DNA of 64,000 nucleotides, taken from positions 1,880,501 through 1,944,500 of the forward strand of contig NZ_CP060488.1 of the NCBI RefSeq assembly GCF_014334015.1, in the 5' to 3' direction. A program made the position numbers and the translations under genes. Positions 34,960-42,686 of this stretch are shown here, piece after piece. The notes beneath the pieces are model-generated. The model had not been told where the DNA came from. It ran no database searches and worked only from the letters and a program-made list of their open reading frames with translations. The DNA comes from Bacteroides sp. M10 (lineage in GTDB: Bacteria; Bacteroidota; Bacteroidia; Bacteroidales; Bacteroidaceae). Position 1 is the first letter of the stretch, and every line of letters begins with the position of its first letter.

Positions 34960-36486
34960 TTATTCTTCCGAAGGAATACTGTCATTCAGCGCTAACATTG
35001 TTTCTATATATTCGCGCGTATTGCTTAATCTGGGGACTTTGTGTTGTCCTCCCAGCTTTCCTTTCTGTGCCAGCCAATCATGGAATAATCCCTCACGGGC
35101 AACGATCACTTCCAATGGTTGCAAAGCTATGTCTTTCCATCGTTTCGCCTCATAATCGGAGTTAACCTCTTTCAGTGTGGCATCAAGTATCGCTGCAAAT
35201 TGTTCTACTGAATCCGGCATCTTAGCGAACTCTATTAACCACTGGTGCCGGCATTTGGCATTCTCATCCATAAACACAGGTGCCGCGGTGTATTCACTAA
35301 TCTGTGCACCAGTTTCAGCACAAGCCTTTGCCAATCCTTTTTCTGCATTATCAACAATCAGTTCCTCACCGAATGCATTGATGAAATGCTTTGTTCTTCC
35401 CGTGATGACAAACTTATAAGGATTCTTGCTGGTAAACTTCACTGTATCCCCAATCATATATCTCCATAAACCACAAGAAGTAGAAATAACCATTGCATAG
35501 TTCTTGTTGAGCTCGACTTCTTCAAGGCAATAAGCTCGTGGACTCTCTTTTCCTACTTCCTCCAGCGGAACAAATTCGTAGAAGATTCCGTAGTCGATCA
35601 TTAATAACATGGCAGGATCGGAGAGGTCGTTTTGAGTTCCAAAATATCCTTCCGAAGCATTATAAGTCTCTACATAATGCATCTTCGGTGTTTGAATCAC
35701 CTGCTTGTATTGCTCACGATAAGGAGTGAAAGCCACTCCACCGTGGAAGAAAACTTCCAGGTTGGGCCATACTTCTTCCAAAGCCTGTTTTCCTGTCTTT
35801 TCAAGAACACGTTTGATAAGTACCAGCATCCACGACGGTACGCCGGACAAGCTTGTCACATTTACCGGAATAGTGCTGTTGGCGATTGCTTCTATTTTGG
35901 TTTCCCATTCGCTCATCAATGCAATTTTCTTGCTAGGTACACGAATGAAATTGATAAGCGGATTTACATTCTGAATCAGAATAGCGGATAAATCTCCTAC
36001 TAAACTATGGTTGGAGTTGAGGTTCGGACTATGGCTACCCCCGAGAATCAGTCCCTTGCCGGAGAAAAAATGGCTATCCGGATTGATGCGGAAATAAAGA
36101 GCTGCCGCATCTTTTCCTCCTCTGTAATGAATGTCTTCCAGTGCCTCTTTGCTGACGGGAAGGAATTTACTTTTATCATTAGTCGTTCCGGAGGATTTTG
36201 CAAACCAGCGTATCTCCGATGGCCAAAGCAGATTCTGTTCTCCGGCACGCAAACGTTCTACATAAGGTTTAATTTCTTCGTATGTTTGAATAGGAACGCG
36301 TTTTCGGAAATCTTCATAGTTACGGATAGAGGAGTAATCGTACTTTTTCCCCCATTCAGTTTGAGCGGCCTGATGTATTAAGCGACTTAACACACGATGC
36401 TGTATCTCGCTAGGCTGACTAGCATATAGGTCTATCTGTTTTAAACGGGAATCGAAAGTCTTACTAATAATTTTTGTAATATTCAT
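34960..36486 (-). CDS. GH3 auxin-responsive-promoter family protein (acyl-adenylating fold)
   Basis: A 508-residue member of the GH3 family (named after plant amino-acid conjugating enzymes, not glycoside hydrolase 3). ATP-binding motifs are visible: KSSGTTNDKSKFLP (about 94-107), YNASEGYFG (about 276-284) and GLWRYMIGDTVKF (about 343-355). It belongs to the ANL adenylating superfamily, so it should activate a carboxylate with ATP and join it to an amine or thiol. The bacterial substrate is unknown. A TACTTTTG box sits at 36518-36525 on its strand. Confidence 0.85.
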   Translation of the reverse strand: MNITKIISKTFDSRLKQIDLYASQPSEIQHRVLSRLIHQAAQTEWGKKYDYSSIRNYEDFRKRVPIQTYEEIKPYVERLRAGEQNLLWPSEIRWFAKSSGTTNDKSKFLPVSKEALEDIHYRGGKDAAALYFRINPDSHFFSGKGLILGGSHSPNLNSNHSLVGDLSAILIQNVNPLINFIRVPSKKIALMSEWETKIEAIANSTIPVNVTSLSGVPSWMLVLIKRVLEKTGKQALEEVWPNLEVFFHGGVAFTPYREQYKQVIQTPKMHYVETYNASEGYFGTQNDLSDPAMLLMIDYGIFYEFVPLEEVGKESPRAYCLEEVELNKNYAMVISTSCGLWRYMIGDTVKFTSKNPYKFVITGRTKHFINAFGEELIVDNAEKGLAKACAETGAQISEYTAAPVFMDENAKCRHQWLIEFAKMPDSVEQFAAILDATLKEVNSDYEAKRWKDIALQPLEVIVAREGLFHDWLAQKGKLGGQHKVPRLSNTREYIETMLALNDSIPSEE

Positions 36487-36517
36487 TTCTGCTTTAACAT
36501 AATAATGTTTAGTCGTG

Positions 36518-36525
36518 CAAAAGTA
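36518..36525 (-). promoter_or_regulatory. -7 box of the GH3-family gene
   Basis: TACTTTTG on the minus strand, about 31 bp before the ATG at 36486. The divergent pfkA gene has only a weaker TATCTTTA near 36544. Confidence 0.35.
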
Positions 36526-36623
36526 ACTTATTTATCTTTTTTTTCTATCTTTACGACGGAAATAATCGTTAAAAATTGACGACTTTCATTGAATACCCGA
36601 GTTTTAGACTAAAAAATGCGACA

Positions 36624-37634
36624 ATGAGAATTGGAATCTTAACATCCGGCGGGGACTGTCCCGGTATCAATGCCACCATTCGTGGCGTGTGCAAAACTGC
36701 CATCAATTATTATGGGATGGAAGTGATAGGCATTCACAGCGGTTTTCAGGGCTTGCTGACCAAAGATGTCGAATCTATTACAGACAAGTCGCTTTCCGGG
36801 CTACTGAATTTGGGTGGAACGATGTTAGGGACCTCTCGCGAGAAGCCTTTCAAAAAAGGAGGTGTTGTCTCAGATGTTGACAAACCGTCTTTAATTCTTC
36901 AGAATATCCATGAAATAGGATTGGATTGTGTCGTTTGTATCGGTGGAAATGGAACGCAGAAGACTGCAGCCAAGTTTGCTGCAATGGGAGTTAACATCGT
37001 ATCTGTTCCTAAAACCATTGATAATGATATTTGGGGTACGGACATCTCTTTTGGCTTCGACTCGGCGGTAAGTATTGCTACCGATGCCATTGATCGTCTA
37101 CATTCCACCGCAAGCTCTCATAAAAGGGTGATGGTGATTGAAGTGATGGGGCATAAAGCCGGCTGGATTGCTTTATATTCCGGTATGGCAGGAGGAGGGG
37201 ATGTGATTCTCGTTCCTGAAATCGCTTATAACATTAAGAATATCGGCAATACGATTCTGGAAAGACTAAAGAAAGGCAAACCCTATTCTATTGTAGTGGT
37301 AGCGGAAGGTATTCAGACTGACGGGCGTAAACGTGCTGCTGAATATATCGCGCAGGAAATTGAATATGAAACCGGTATAGAAACTCGCGAAACAGTTTTG
37401 GGGTATATCCAGCGTGGTGGTTCGCCTACTCCTTTCGACCGCAATCTTTCTACCCGCATGGGCGGGCATGCAACAGAATTGATAGCCAATGGCCAATTCG
37501 GGCGTATGGTGACTTTACAAGGAGACGATATAACATCTATTCCTCTTGAAGAAGTTGCAGGAAAACTGAAATTGGTTACTGAAGATCACGATTTGGTGAT
37601 TCAGGGTCGTCGCATGGGGATTTGCTTTGGCTAG
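36624..37634 (+). CDS. pfkA: 6-phosphofructokinase
   Basis: A 336-residue PFK-A family enzyme, phosphorylating fructose 6-phosphate in glycolysis. The ATG at 36624 starts the conserved MRIGILTSGGDCPGIN. Substrate motifs PKTIDND (129-135, catalytic Asp133), MGHKAGW and the GGSPTPFDR block are intact. Two positions are unusual compared with E. coli PFK: the GGDG motif is GGNG (Asn109), and Lys130 replaces the Gly of PGTIDND. Lys there is typical of PPi-dependent and group III enzymes, while Gly110 is typical of ATP users, so the phosphoryl donor is uncertain. Its last 59 bp overlap the 3' end of rnc on the other strand. Confidence 0.93.
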   Translation: MRIGILTSGGDCPGINATIRGVCKTAINYYGMEVIGIHSGFQGLLTKDVESITDKSLSGLLNLGGTMLGTSREKPFKKGGVVSDVDKPSLILQNIHEIGLDCVVCIGGNGTQKTAAKFAAMGVNIVSVPKTIDNDIWGTDISFGFDSAVSIATDAIDRLHSTASSHKRVMVIEVMGHKAGWIALYSGMAGGGDVILVPEIAYNIKNIGNTILERLKKGKPYSIVVVAEGIQTDGRKRAAEYIAQEIEYETGIETRETVLGYIQRGGSPTPFDRNLSTRMGGHATELIANGQFGRMVTLQGDDITSIPLEEVAGKLKLVTEDHDLVIQGRRMGICFG

Positions 37635-38601
37635 TCGCCGGAGCTTCTGTGTCCTGCACTGTGGAAATCTCATCGACGAGGATGTTTTCTTCTGAAACAT
37701 TCTCTATCTCGGGATTTGCATTCAGTTCGGTTTCGAGTTCATTCTCAAGCCCGTTTGCCAATTCAGTATCAGAACCTGTTACAAGTTCAACTTCCATTTC
37801 TGTTTCCGTTTCCGTTTCAGTAGCAGTTGCAGAATGTTGTGCTTTAATCTCCTCGACGGTTGACATAAATGTCGGTTCCTTTACCTTCTTTATGGCCATC
37901 TGGGCGGCATTCTGTTGAGATTCCTTCTTGGAATACCCCGTACCTGTTCCTGCCGGAAGTCCTTCAATGCGTACTTCAGTTTGGAATACAGGGTTGCTGT
38001 CATGGTCGAGAAACTGCTCGATTAATTCAAAGGAAACCTCCATTTTGTTCTTTTGGCTCCACTCGATAAGCTTGGATTTGAAGTTAACCTCTTTTCGGGA
38101 TATTTTATCCAGATCGATATAACGGTTAATGATCCGTTGTTCCATAAACTGTTTGCAGCGTTCATATCCCTGATCCAGATAAATAGCTCCGATGAACGCC
38201 TCAAAAGCATTTCCATACATGTAGCTGTTGTGAGAAGAGGAACGGGTAGAATACTTGATGAGCTTATCCAGGCCGATTTCAACGGCCAACTTGTTCAACG
38301 TCTCTCGTTGTACAATCTTGGAACGTGTATTGGTCAGGAAACCTTCCCGTTTCCCTTCGAAACGTTTGTAGACAATATCTCCCACGATGGCGTCGAGGAT
38401 GGCGTCACCTAAAAACTCCAGCCGTTCATTGTTGAGGGGACGTCCCTTGTCGGAGCGGACAGAAGTCGATTTGTGCAGGAGAGCCTGCTCATAAAGCTGG
38501 ATATTGCGCGGGTAGAACCCGAGTATCCGGTAAAAACAAAGATAAGACTCTCTATCCTTGCGGAACAGGAGCCTTATCTTATCTATTTCGTTACGTAACA
38601 C
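37576..38601 (-). CDS. rnc: Ribonuclease III with long acidic C-terminal tail
   Basis: A 341-residue double-strand-specific endoribonuclease for rRNA processing. The RNase III domain (about 8-160) has the signature NERLEFLGDAIL (58-69) and the second acidic cluster GNAFEAFIGAIYLDQG. The dsRNA-binding domain is at about 171-240. The last 100 residues are a Glu/Thr-rich low-complexity tail (TETETETEME) not found in standard RNase III. The GTG at 38601, four bases after the fabF stop, is taken as start; the open frame upstream lies within fabF. The C-terminal 19 codons overlap pfkA. It is third in the acpP-fabF-rnc operon. Confidence 0.9.
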   Translation of the reverse strand: MLRNEIDKIRLLFRKDRESYLCFYRILGFYPRNIQLYEQALLHKSTSVRSDKGRPLNNERLEFLGDAILDAIVGDIVYKRFEGKREGFLTNTRSKIVQRETLNKLAVEIGLDKLIKYSTRSSSHNSYMYGNAFEAFIGAIYLDQGYERCKQFMEQRIINRYIDLDKISRKEVNFKSKLIEWSQKNKMEVSFELIEQFLDHDSNPVFQTEVRIEGLPAGTGTGYSKKESQQNAAQMAIKKVKEPTFMSTVEEIKAQHSATATETETETEMEVELVTGSDTELANGLENELETELNANPEIENVSEENILVDEISTVQDTEAPATSQSKSPCDDPESPNRDLQ

Positions 38602-38605
38602 GATA

Positions 38606-39868
38606 TTACTCTGCGTATTTCTTGAAGATAACGCACGCATTGTGACCGCCAAATCCGAATGTATTGGACAAGGCAACATTAACTTCGCGTTTCTGTGCTT
38701 TGTTGAACGTGAAATTAAGGTTATAGTCGATGTTCTCGTCGTTGTCACCTTCTTCGTGGTTGATAGTCGGAGGAACAATGCCGTTCTTGATGGCAAGGAT
38801 GCTTGCAATAGATTCTACCGCACCGGCAGCTCCCAGCAAGTGACCTGTCATTGATTTGGTTGAACTGATGTTCAACTCGAACGCATGATTACCGAATACT
38901 TCCTTGATTGCTTTTGCTTCTGAAATATCACCAACCGGAGTAGATGTACCGTGTACATTGATATAATCTACTTCTTTCGGATCCATTTCCGCATCTTCCA
39001 GTGCATTCTTCATCACCAGTTTCGCTCCCAGACCTTCCGGATGAGAAGCTGTCAGGTGATGTGCATCTGCAGACATACCTACACCGGCAACTTCTGCATA
39101 GATTTTTGCACCACGAGCTTTAGCATGTTCCAGTTCTTCCAGGATCAAGCAACCGCCACCTTCGCCCATAACGAAACCATCGCGGCTTGCGCTAAACGGA
39201 CGTGAAGCTTTAGAAGCTTCGTCGTTGCGTGTTGACAAGGCGTGCATAGCGTTGAAACCGCCTACACCTGCCGGGAAGATCGCTGCTTCCGAACCACCGG
39301 ATACAATTACATTTGCTTTACCCAAACGAATCAGGTTGAAGGCATCTGCAATAGCGTTGGTTGAAGTAGCACATGCTGAACAAGTCGCGTAGTTAGGACC
39401 ATGGAAACCATACATGATAGAAATCTGTCCGGCTGCAATATCCGAAATCATCTTTGGAATGAAGAACGGATTAAACTTCGGACCCATTTCCTGACGAGTG
39501 TAGTAGTTGCCTACCTCTTCTTCAAATGTATGTATACCACCAATACCGGCGCCGAAAATAACACCGATTTTGTTCAAGTCTTCTTTCTCGACGTCAAGAC
39601 CGGAATCATCTACCGCTTCTTTAGCAACAGCGATGGCATATTGAGTATACAAGTCCATCTTTCTTGCTTCTTTGCGGTCTATGTATTTCGTTGCATCGAA
39701 GTCTTTCACTTCGCATGCGAATTGGGTCTTGAATAACGACGCATCAAAATGAGTAATAGGCCCTGCTCCACTAACCCCGTTCACAATGTTTTCCCAAAAT
39801 TCGGGAACGCTATTGCCAACGGGAGTAATGGCGCCAAGGCCTGTTACTACCACTCTTTTTAATTCCAT
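38606..39868 (-). CDS. fabF: 3-oxoacyl-ACP synthase II
   Basis: A 420-residue beta-ketoacyl-ACP synthase II elongating fatty acids. The catalytic triad is visible: Cys in CSACATS (about 165), His in VHGTSTPVGD (about 305) and His in NTFGFGGHN (about 410), plus the conserved Lys in STKSMTGHLLGAAGA. It starts at the ATG 15 bp after the acpP stop and precedes rnc by four bases, the usual acpP-fabF-rnc order of bacteria. Normal length. Confidence 0.97.
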   Translation of the reverse strand: MELKRVVVTGLGAITPVGNSVPEFWENIVNGVSGAGPITHFDASLFKTQFACEVKDFDATKYIDRKEARKMDLYTQYAIAVAKEAVDDSGLDVEKEDLNKIGVIFGAGIGGIHTFEEEVGNYYTRQEMGPKFNPFFIPKMISDIAAGQISIMYGFHGPNYATCSACATSTNAIADAFNLIRLGKANVIVSGGSEAAIFPAGVGGFNAMHALSTRNDEASKASRPFSASRDGFVMGEGGGCLILEELEHAKARGAKIYAEVAGVGMSADAHHLTASHPEGLGAKLVMKNALEDAEMDPKEVDYINVHGTSTPVGDISEAKAIKEVFGNHAFELNISSTKSMTGHLLGAAGAVESIASILAIKNGIVPPTINHEEGDNDENIDYNLNFTFNKAQKREVNVALSNTFGFGGHNACVIFKKYAE

Positions 39869-39883
39869 ATTGATGAAATCGAA

Positions 39884-40120
39884 TTACTTAGCGTGTTCTT
39901 CGATATAAGATACAGCATCACCTACAGTACCAATCTTTTCTGCTTGGTCATCAGGAATAGAGATACCGAATTCTTTTTCGAATTCCATGATAAGTTCTAC
40001 AGTGTCAAGAGAATCTGCTCCCAGGTCGTTAGTGAAGCTTGCTTCGGTTGTAACTTCTGATTCTTCTACGCCTAATTTATCAACGATAATCGCTTTTACT
40101 CTTGATGCAATTTCAGACAT
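39884..40120 (-). CDS. acpP: Acyl carrier protein
   Basis: A 78-residue acidic four-helix protein. The phosphopantetheine attachment site is Ser37 in [14 protein letters not shown]. First gene of the acpP-fabF-rnc operon, with a good promoter (40172-40203) upstream. Carries growing acyl chains for fatty acid and lipid A synthesis. Confidence 0.98.
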   Translation of the reverse strand: MSEIASRVKAIIVDKLGVEESEVTTEASFTNDLGADSLDTVELIMEFEKEFGISIPDDQAEKIGTVGDAVSYIEEHAK

Positions 40121-40171
40121 AACTTTAAGTTTTTAATTAATAATTAGTTTTATTTCTTTAAATTTGCGGTG

Positions 40172-40203
40172 CAAAGGAATGAATATTTATCGTTTTGCGC
40201 AAA
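40172..40203 (-). promoter_or_regulatory. Promoter of acpP-fabF-rnc
   Basis: Minus strand: TTTG (complement of 40200-40203), 20 bp, then TTCCTTTG (complement of 40172-40179), close to TTTG-N19-20-TAnnTTTG. Predicted leader is about 45 nt. It has one of the best -33/-7 spacings in the window. Confidence 0.55.
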
Positions 40204-40269
40204 TATTTGACTAAATAAATGCAATGTTTTGCACATTTTTCACTGTTTTGTGCATCGAATTTGAGAGTT

Positions 40270-40842
40270 ATGAAGAAAAACATCGCAATTTTCGCTTCCG
40301 GTTCCGGCTCTAATGCTGAGAATATTATCCGGTATTTCCAAAAAAACGATTCCGTTCAGGTTTCGTTGGTGCTTTCTAATAAGAGTGATGCCTATGTTTT
40401 GGAACGTGCGCATCGCTTGGGAGTGCCTTCTAACGTGTTTCCAAAGGAGGATTGGATAGCCGGAGATGAAATTTTGGCTATTTTGCAGGAGTACCGCATT
40501 GATTTTGTCGTGTTGGCCGGCTTCTTAGTTCGCGTGCCGGATTTGCTTTTGCATGCTTATCCCGATAAAATTATAAATATACATCCTGCTCTTCTGCCGA
40601 AGTACGGAGGCAAAGGAATGTATGGTGACCGGGTACATGAAGCAGTGGTAGCTGCTGGTGAAAAAGAAAGCGGCATCACTATACATTATATAAATGAGCA
40701 TTACGATGAAGGAAATACGATTTTTCAAGTTACTTGCCCTGTTCTCCCGACCGATTCTCCGGACGATGTAGCCAAGAAAGTACATGCTTTGGAATATGAA
40801 CACTACCCGAAAATCATAAATCAAATATTAAGTATTAAGTAA
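40270..40842 (+). CDS. purN: Phosphoribosylglycinamide formyltransferase
   Basis: A 190-residue folate-dependent GAR transformylase, step three of purine synthesis. The start at 40270 opens with IAIFASGSGSNAENII (phosphate-binding loop). Active-site motifs are INIHPALLPKYGGKGMYG (His, Pro loop) and HYIDEHYDEG-type sequence HYINEHYDEGNTIF (catalytic Asp). The normal length is about 190. Its last codons are formed by a TATTAAGTATTA repeat shared with the downstream intergenic region. Confidence 0.95.
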   Translation: MKKNIAIFASGSGSNAENIIRYFQKNDSVQVSLVLSNKSDAYVLERAHRLGVPSNVFPKEDWIAGDEILAILQEYRIDFVVLAGFLVRVPDLLLHAYPDKIINIHPALLPKYGGKGMYGDRVHEAVVAAGEKESGITIHYINEHYDEGNTIFQVTCPVLPTDSPDDVAKKVHALEYEHYPKIINQILSIK

Positions 40843-40932
40843 TAAGTATTAAGTATTACGTCGTGTGAATAATCGTTTGACAGAACTTTATTGACGTTTT
40901 CGGCCACTATGGTTATTACCTAATACTTAATA
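40826..40932. repeat. TATTAAGTATTA repeats at the purN/pdxB convergence
   Basis: Two direct copies (40826-40837, 40847-40858) and one inverted copy (40921-40932). The first copy encodes the end of purN and the inverted copy the end of pdxB, so both stop codons lie in repeat sequence. The arms could form a shared 3' hairpin for the convergent mRNAs. Confidence 0.5.
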
Positions 40933-41960
40933 ATGTATGCTTTCTCTTCCCGCCGTAAAGGATAATCTCCGCGTAGGGTTTCGAATAGCTCCGGTTGATT
41001 TTTTAGCCGGTTGCTGTCTTCGGTTGGATTATACATTTGGAGGACTGCTTCTTCGTGGTTTTTTGCATGAATAATGGGGGAGACAGGTGCGGGTGCATTA
41101 ATTTCATAATCCCCTTTTATTTGGAAGAACTTGCAGATGGCATCCAATGACATACGTGTCGCGTTTGCTTTTCCATCTGCAGAGTAACCTGCAATATGAG
41201 GAGTTCCGATAAATGCCTTTTCCAGTAGATCACGGTTGATTTCTGGTTCATGTTCCCATACGTCGATGATGGCATCCGAAATCATCCGGTTGCTCAAGGC
41301 TTTTAAAAGAGCATCAGTCTGGATGACTTCTCCTCGTGAGGTATTGATGATAACAGGCTTCCGTTTGAGTGACTGAAAGAAAACGTCATCCGCCAAGTGG
41401 AACGTTTTATACTTTCCTTCCTTATATAAAGGTACGTGAAAAGTGATGATGTCACACTCTTCCGCTATTTTCTCCAGTGAAGAGAACTGTTTTGCACCTT
41501 CTTTTTCTTCCCGTGGCAAATCATTCAATAAAATACGCATGCCAAAATCCTGGGCAACTTTAGCTACCTTACTTCCGACATTTCCTACTCCTATGATTCC
41601 AATCGTCAGTTCATTCAGTCTTTTATTCCTGACGGACTTCCATACAAGAAGCGATGATTGTATATATTGGGCGACAGAAGCGGAGTTACATCCCGGTGCA
41701 TTCGTCCATTCGATGCCGGCCTGTTTGCAATACTCCGTATCAATATGATCGAAGCCTATGGTTGCGGTCGCTATGAATCTCACTCGACTACCTTCCAATA
41801 AATCCCGGTTGCAATGTGTGCGGGTACGGACAATAAGAGCGTCCGCATCTCGTACGAGTTCCGGGGTGAAATCCTTTCCCGGTGCATAAACCACCTCGTC
41901 AGCTATTCTCTGAACCGCCTCTTTTATATAAGGTATTTTATTGTCGATAATAATTTTCAT
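40920..41960 (-). CDS. pdxB: Erythronate-4-phosphate dehydrogenase
   Basis: A 346-residue D-2-hydroxyacid dehydrogenase of vitamin B6 synthesis. NAD-binding motif GIIGVGNVGSKVA (about 117-129), catalytic Arg in NTSRGEVIQ, the Glu in VWEHEPEI and the His in GTPHIAGYSADGK. The PdxB dimerisation domain is at the C-terminus. The ATG at 41960 matches the family start (MKIIIDNKIPYIKEA). A TACCTTTG box (41984-41991) lies just upstream, which excludes the longer start at 41984. Confidence 0.95.
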   Translation of the reverse strand: MKIIIDNKIPYIKEAVQRIADEVVYAPGKDFTPELVRDADALIVRTRTHCNRDLLEGSRVRFIATATIGFDHIDTEYCKQAGIEWTNAPGCNSASVAQYIQSSLLVWKSVRNKRLNELTIGIIGVGNVGSKVAKVAQDFGMRILLNDLPREEKEGAKQFSSLEKIAEECDIITFHVPLYKEGKYKTFHLADDVFFQSLKRKPVIINTSRGEVIQTDALLKALSNRMISDAIIDVWEHEPEINRDLLEKAFIGTPHIAGYSADGKANATRMSLDAICKFFQIKGDYEINAPAPVSPIIHAKNHEEAVLQMYNPTEDSNRLKNQPELFETLRGDYPLRREEKAYIIKY

Positions 41961-41983
41961 ATACAATTCATCTTTTGTACCCA

Positions 41984-41991
41984 CAAAGGTA
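41984..41991 (-). promoter_or_regulatory. -7 box of pdxB
   Basis: TACCTTTG on the minus strand, 23 bp before the pdxB ATG at 41960. Confidence 0.4.
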
Positions 41992-42037
41992 ACAAATAAA
42001 AAAGTAAGAAACGGTTGCTTGTCTGAAAAATATTACA

Positions 42038-42045
42038 TAGATTTG
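42038..42045 (+). promoter_or_regulatory. -7 box of the DUF4254-GT9 unit
   Basis: TAGATTTG, predicted start about 27 nt before the DUF4254 ATG. A TTG-rich stretch near 42015-42022 may serve as -33 element. Confidence 0.4.
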
Positions 42046-42077
42046 CCCTATTATATATCTATTAGCTAGTTAAGATT

Positions 42078-42683
42078 ATGACATTTAGTAACCTTTGCAA
42101 CGAGATTTTCTGGAAATCGACAACCGATTACCATGTGACGGATAGTGTGGATGCTCCGATGAACAATCCTTACGAGTTGAAAACTATTGAGTATTATTTA
42201 TATCTAAAGAACTGGATTGATGCCGTGCAATGGCATTTTGAGGATATTATCCGTGACCCCCAGATTGATCCGGTAGAAGCATTGGCCTTGAAAAGAAGAA
42301 TTGATAAATCAAATCAGGACCGTACGGATCTGGTGGAATTAATTGATAGCTACTTTTTAGACAAATACAAAGAGGTAAAACCTCTCTCTGACGCAACGAT
42401 CAATACGGAAAGCCCTGCATGGGCAATTGACCGCTTGTCAATTCTTGCATTGAAAATTTACCACATGCAGCAGGAGGTGGAACGTACGGACACTACTGAG
42501 GAACACCGTGCTCAATGCCAGACTAAGTTGAATATCCTGCTGGAACAACGCAAAGACCTTTCTACGGCTATTGAACAGCTGTTGGCTGATATCGAAGCCG
42601 GAAGAAAATATATGAAAGTATATAAACAGATGAAGATGTATAATGACCCGGCATTAAATCCGGTGCTTTATGCGAAAAAATAA
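42078..42683 (+). CDS. DUF4254 protein of the LOS cluster
   Basis: A 201-residue cytoplasmic, mostly helical protein without signal or membrane segment. The conserved blocks I recognise from DUF4254 are WHFEDIIRDP (about 52-61), RRIDKSNQDRTDLVELID (about 73-90) and NTESPAWAIDRLSILALKIYH (about 114-134), rich in His, Asp, Glu and Arg as in an enzyme active site. Function is unknown. It is followed after three bases by a GT9 gene, so its product probably acts in the same step of core oligosaccharide synthesis. Confidence 0.85.
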   Translation: MTFSNLCNEIFWKSTTDYHVTDSVDAPMNNPYELKTIEYYLYLKNWIDAVQWHFEDIIRDPQIDPVEALALKRRIDKSNQDRTDLVELIDSYFLDKYKEVKPLSDATINTESPAWAIDRLSILALKIYHMQQEVERTDTTEEHRAQCQTKLNILLEQRKDLSTAIEQLLADIEAGRKYMKVYKQMKMYNDPALNPVLYAKK

Positions 42684-42686
42684 CGA

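Noticed and set aside
38602-38808. 69-residue N-terminal extension of RNase III
   Set aside because: It lies within fabF in another frame, is Ser/Thr/Arg-rich nonsense, and the GTG at 38601 starts the conserved sequence right after the fabF stop.
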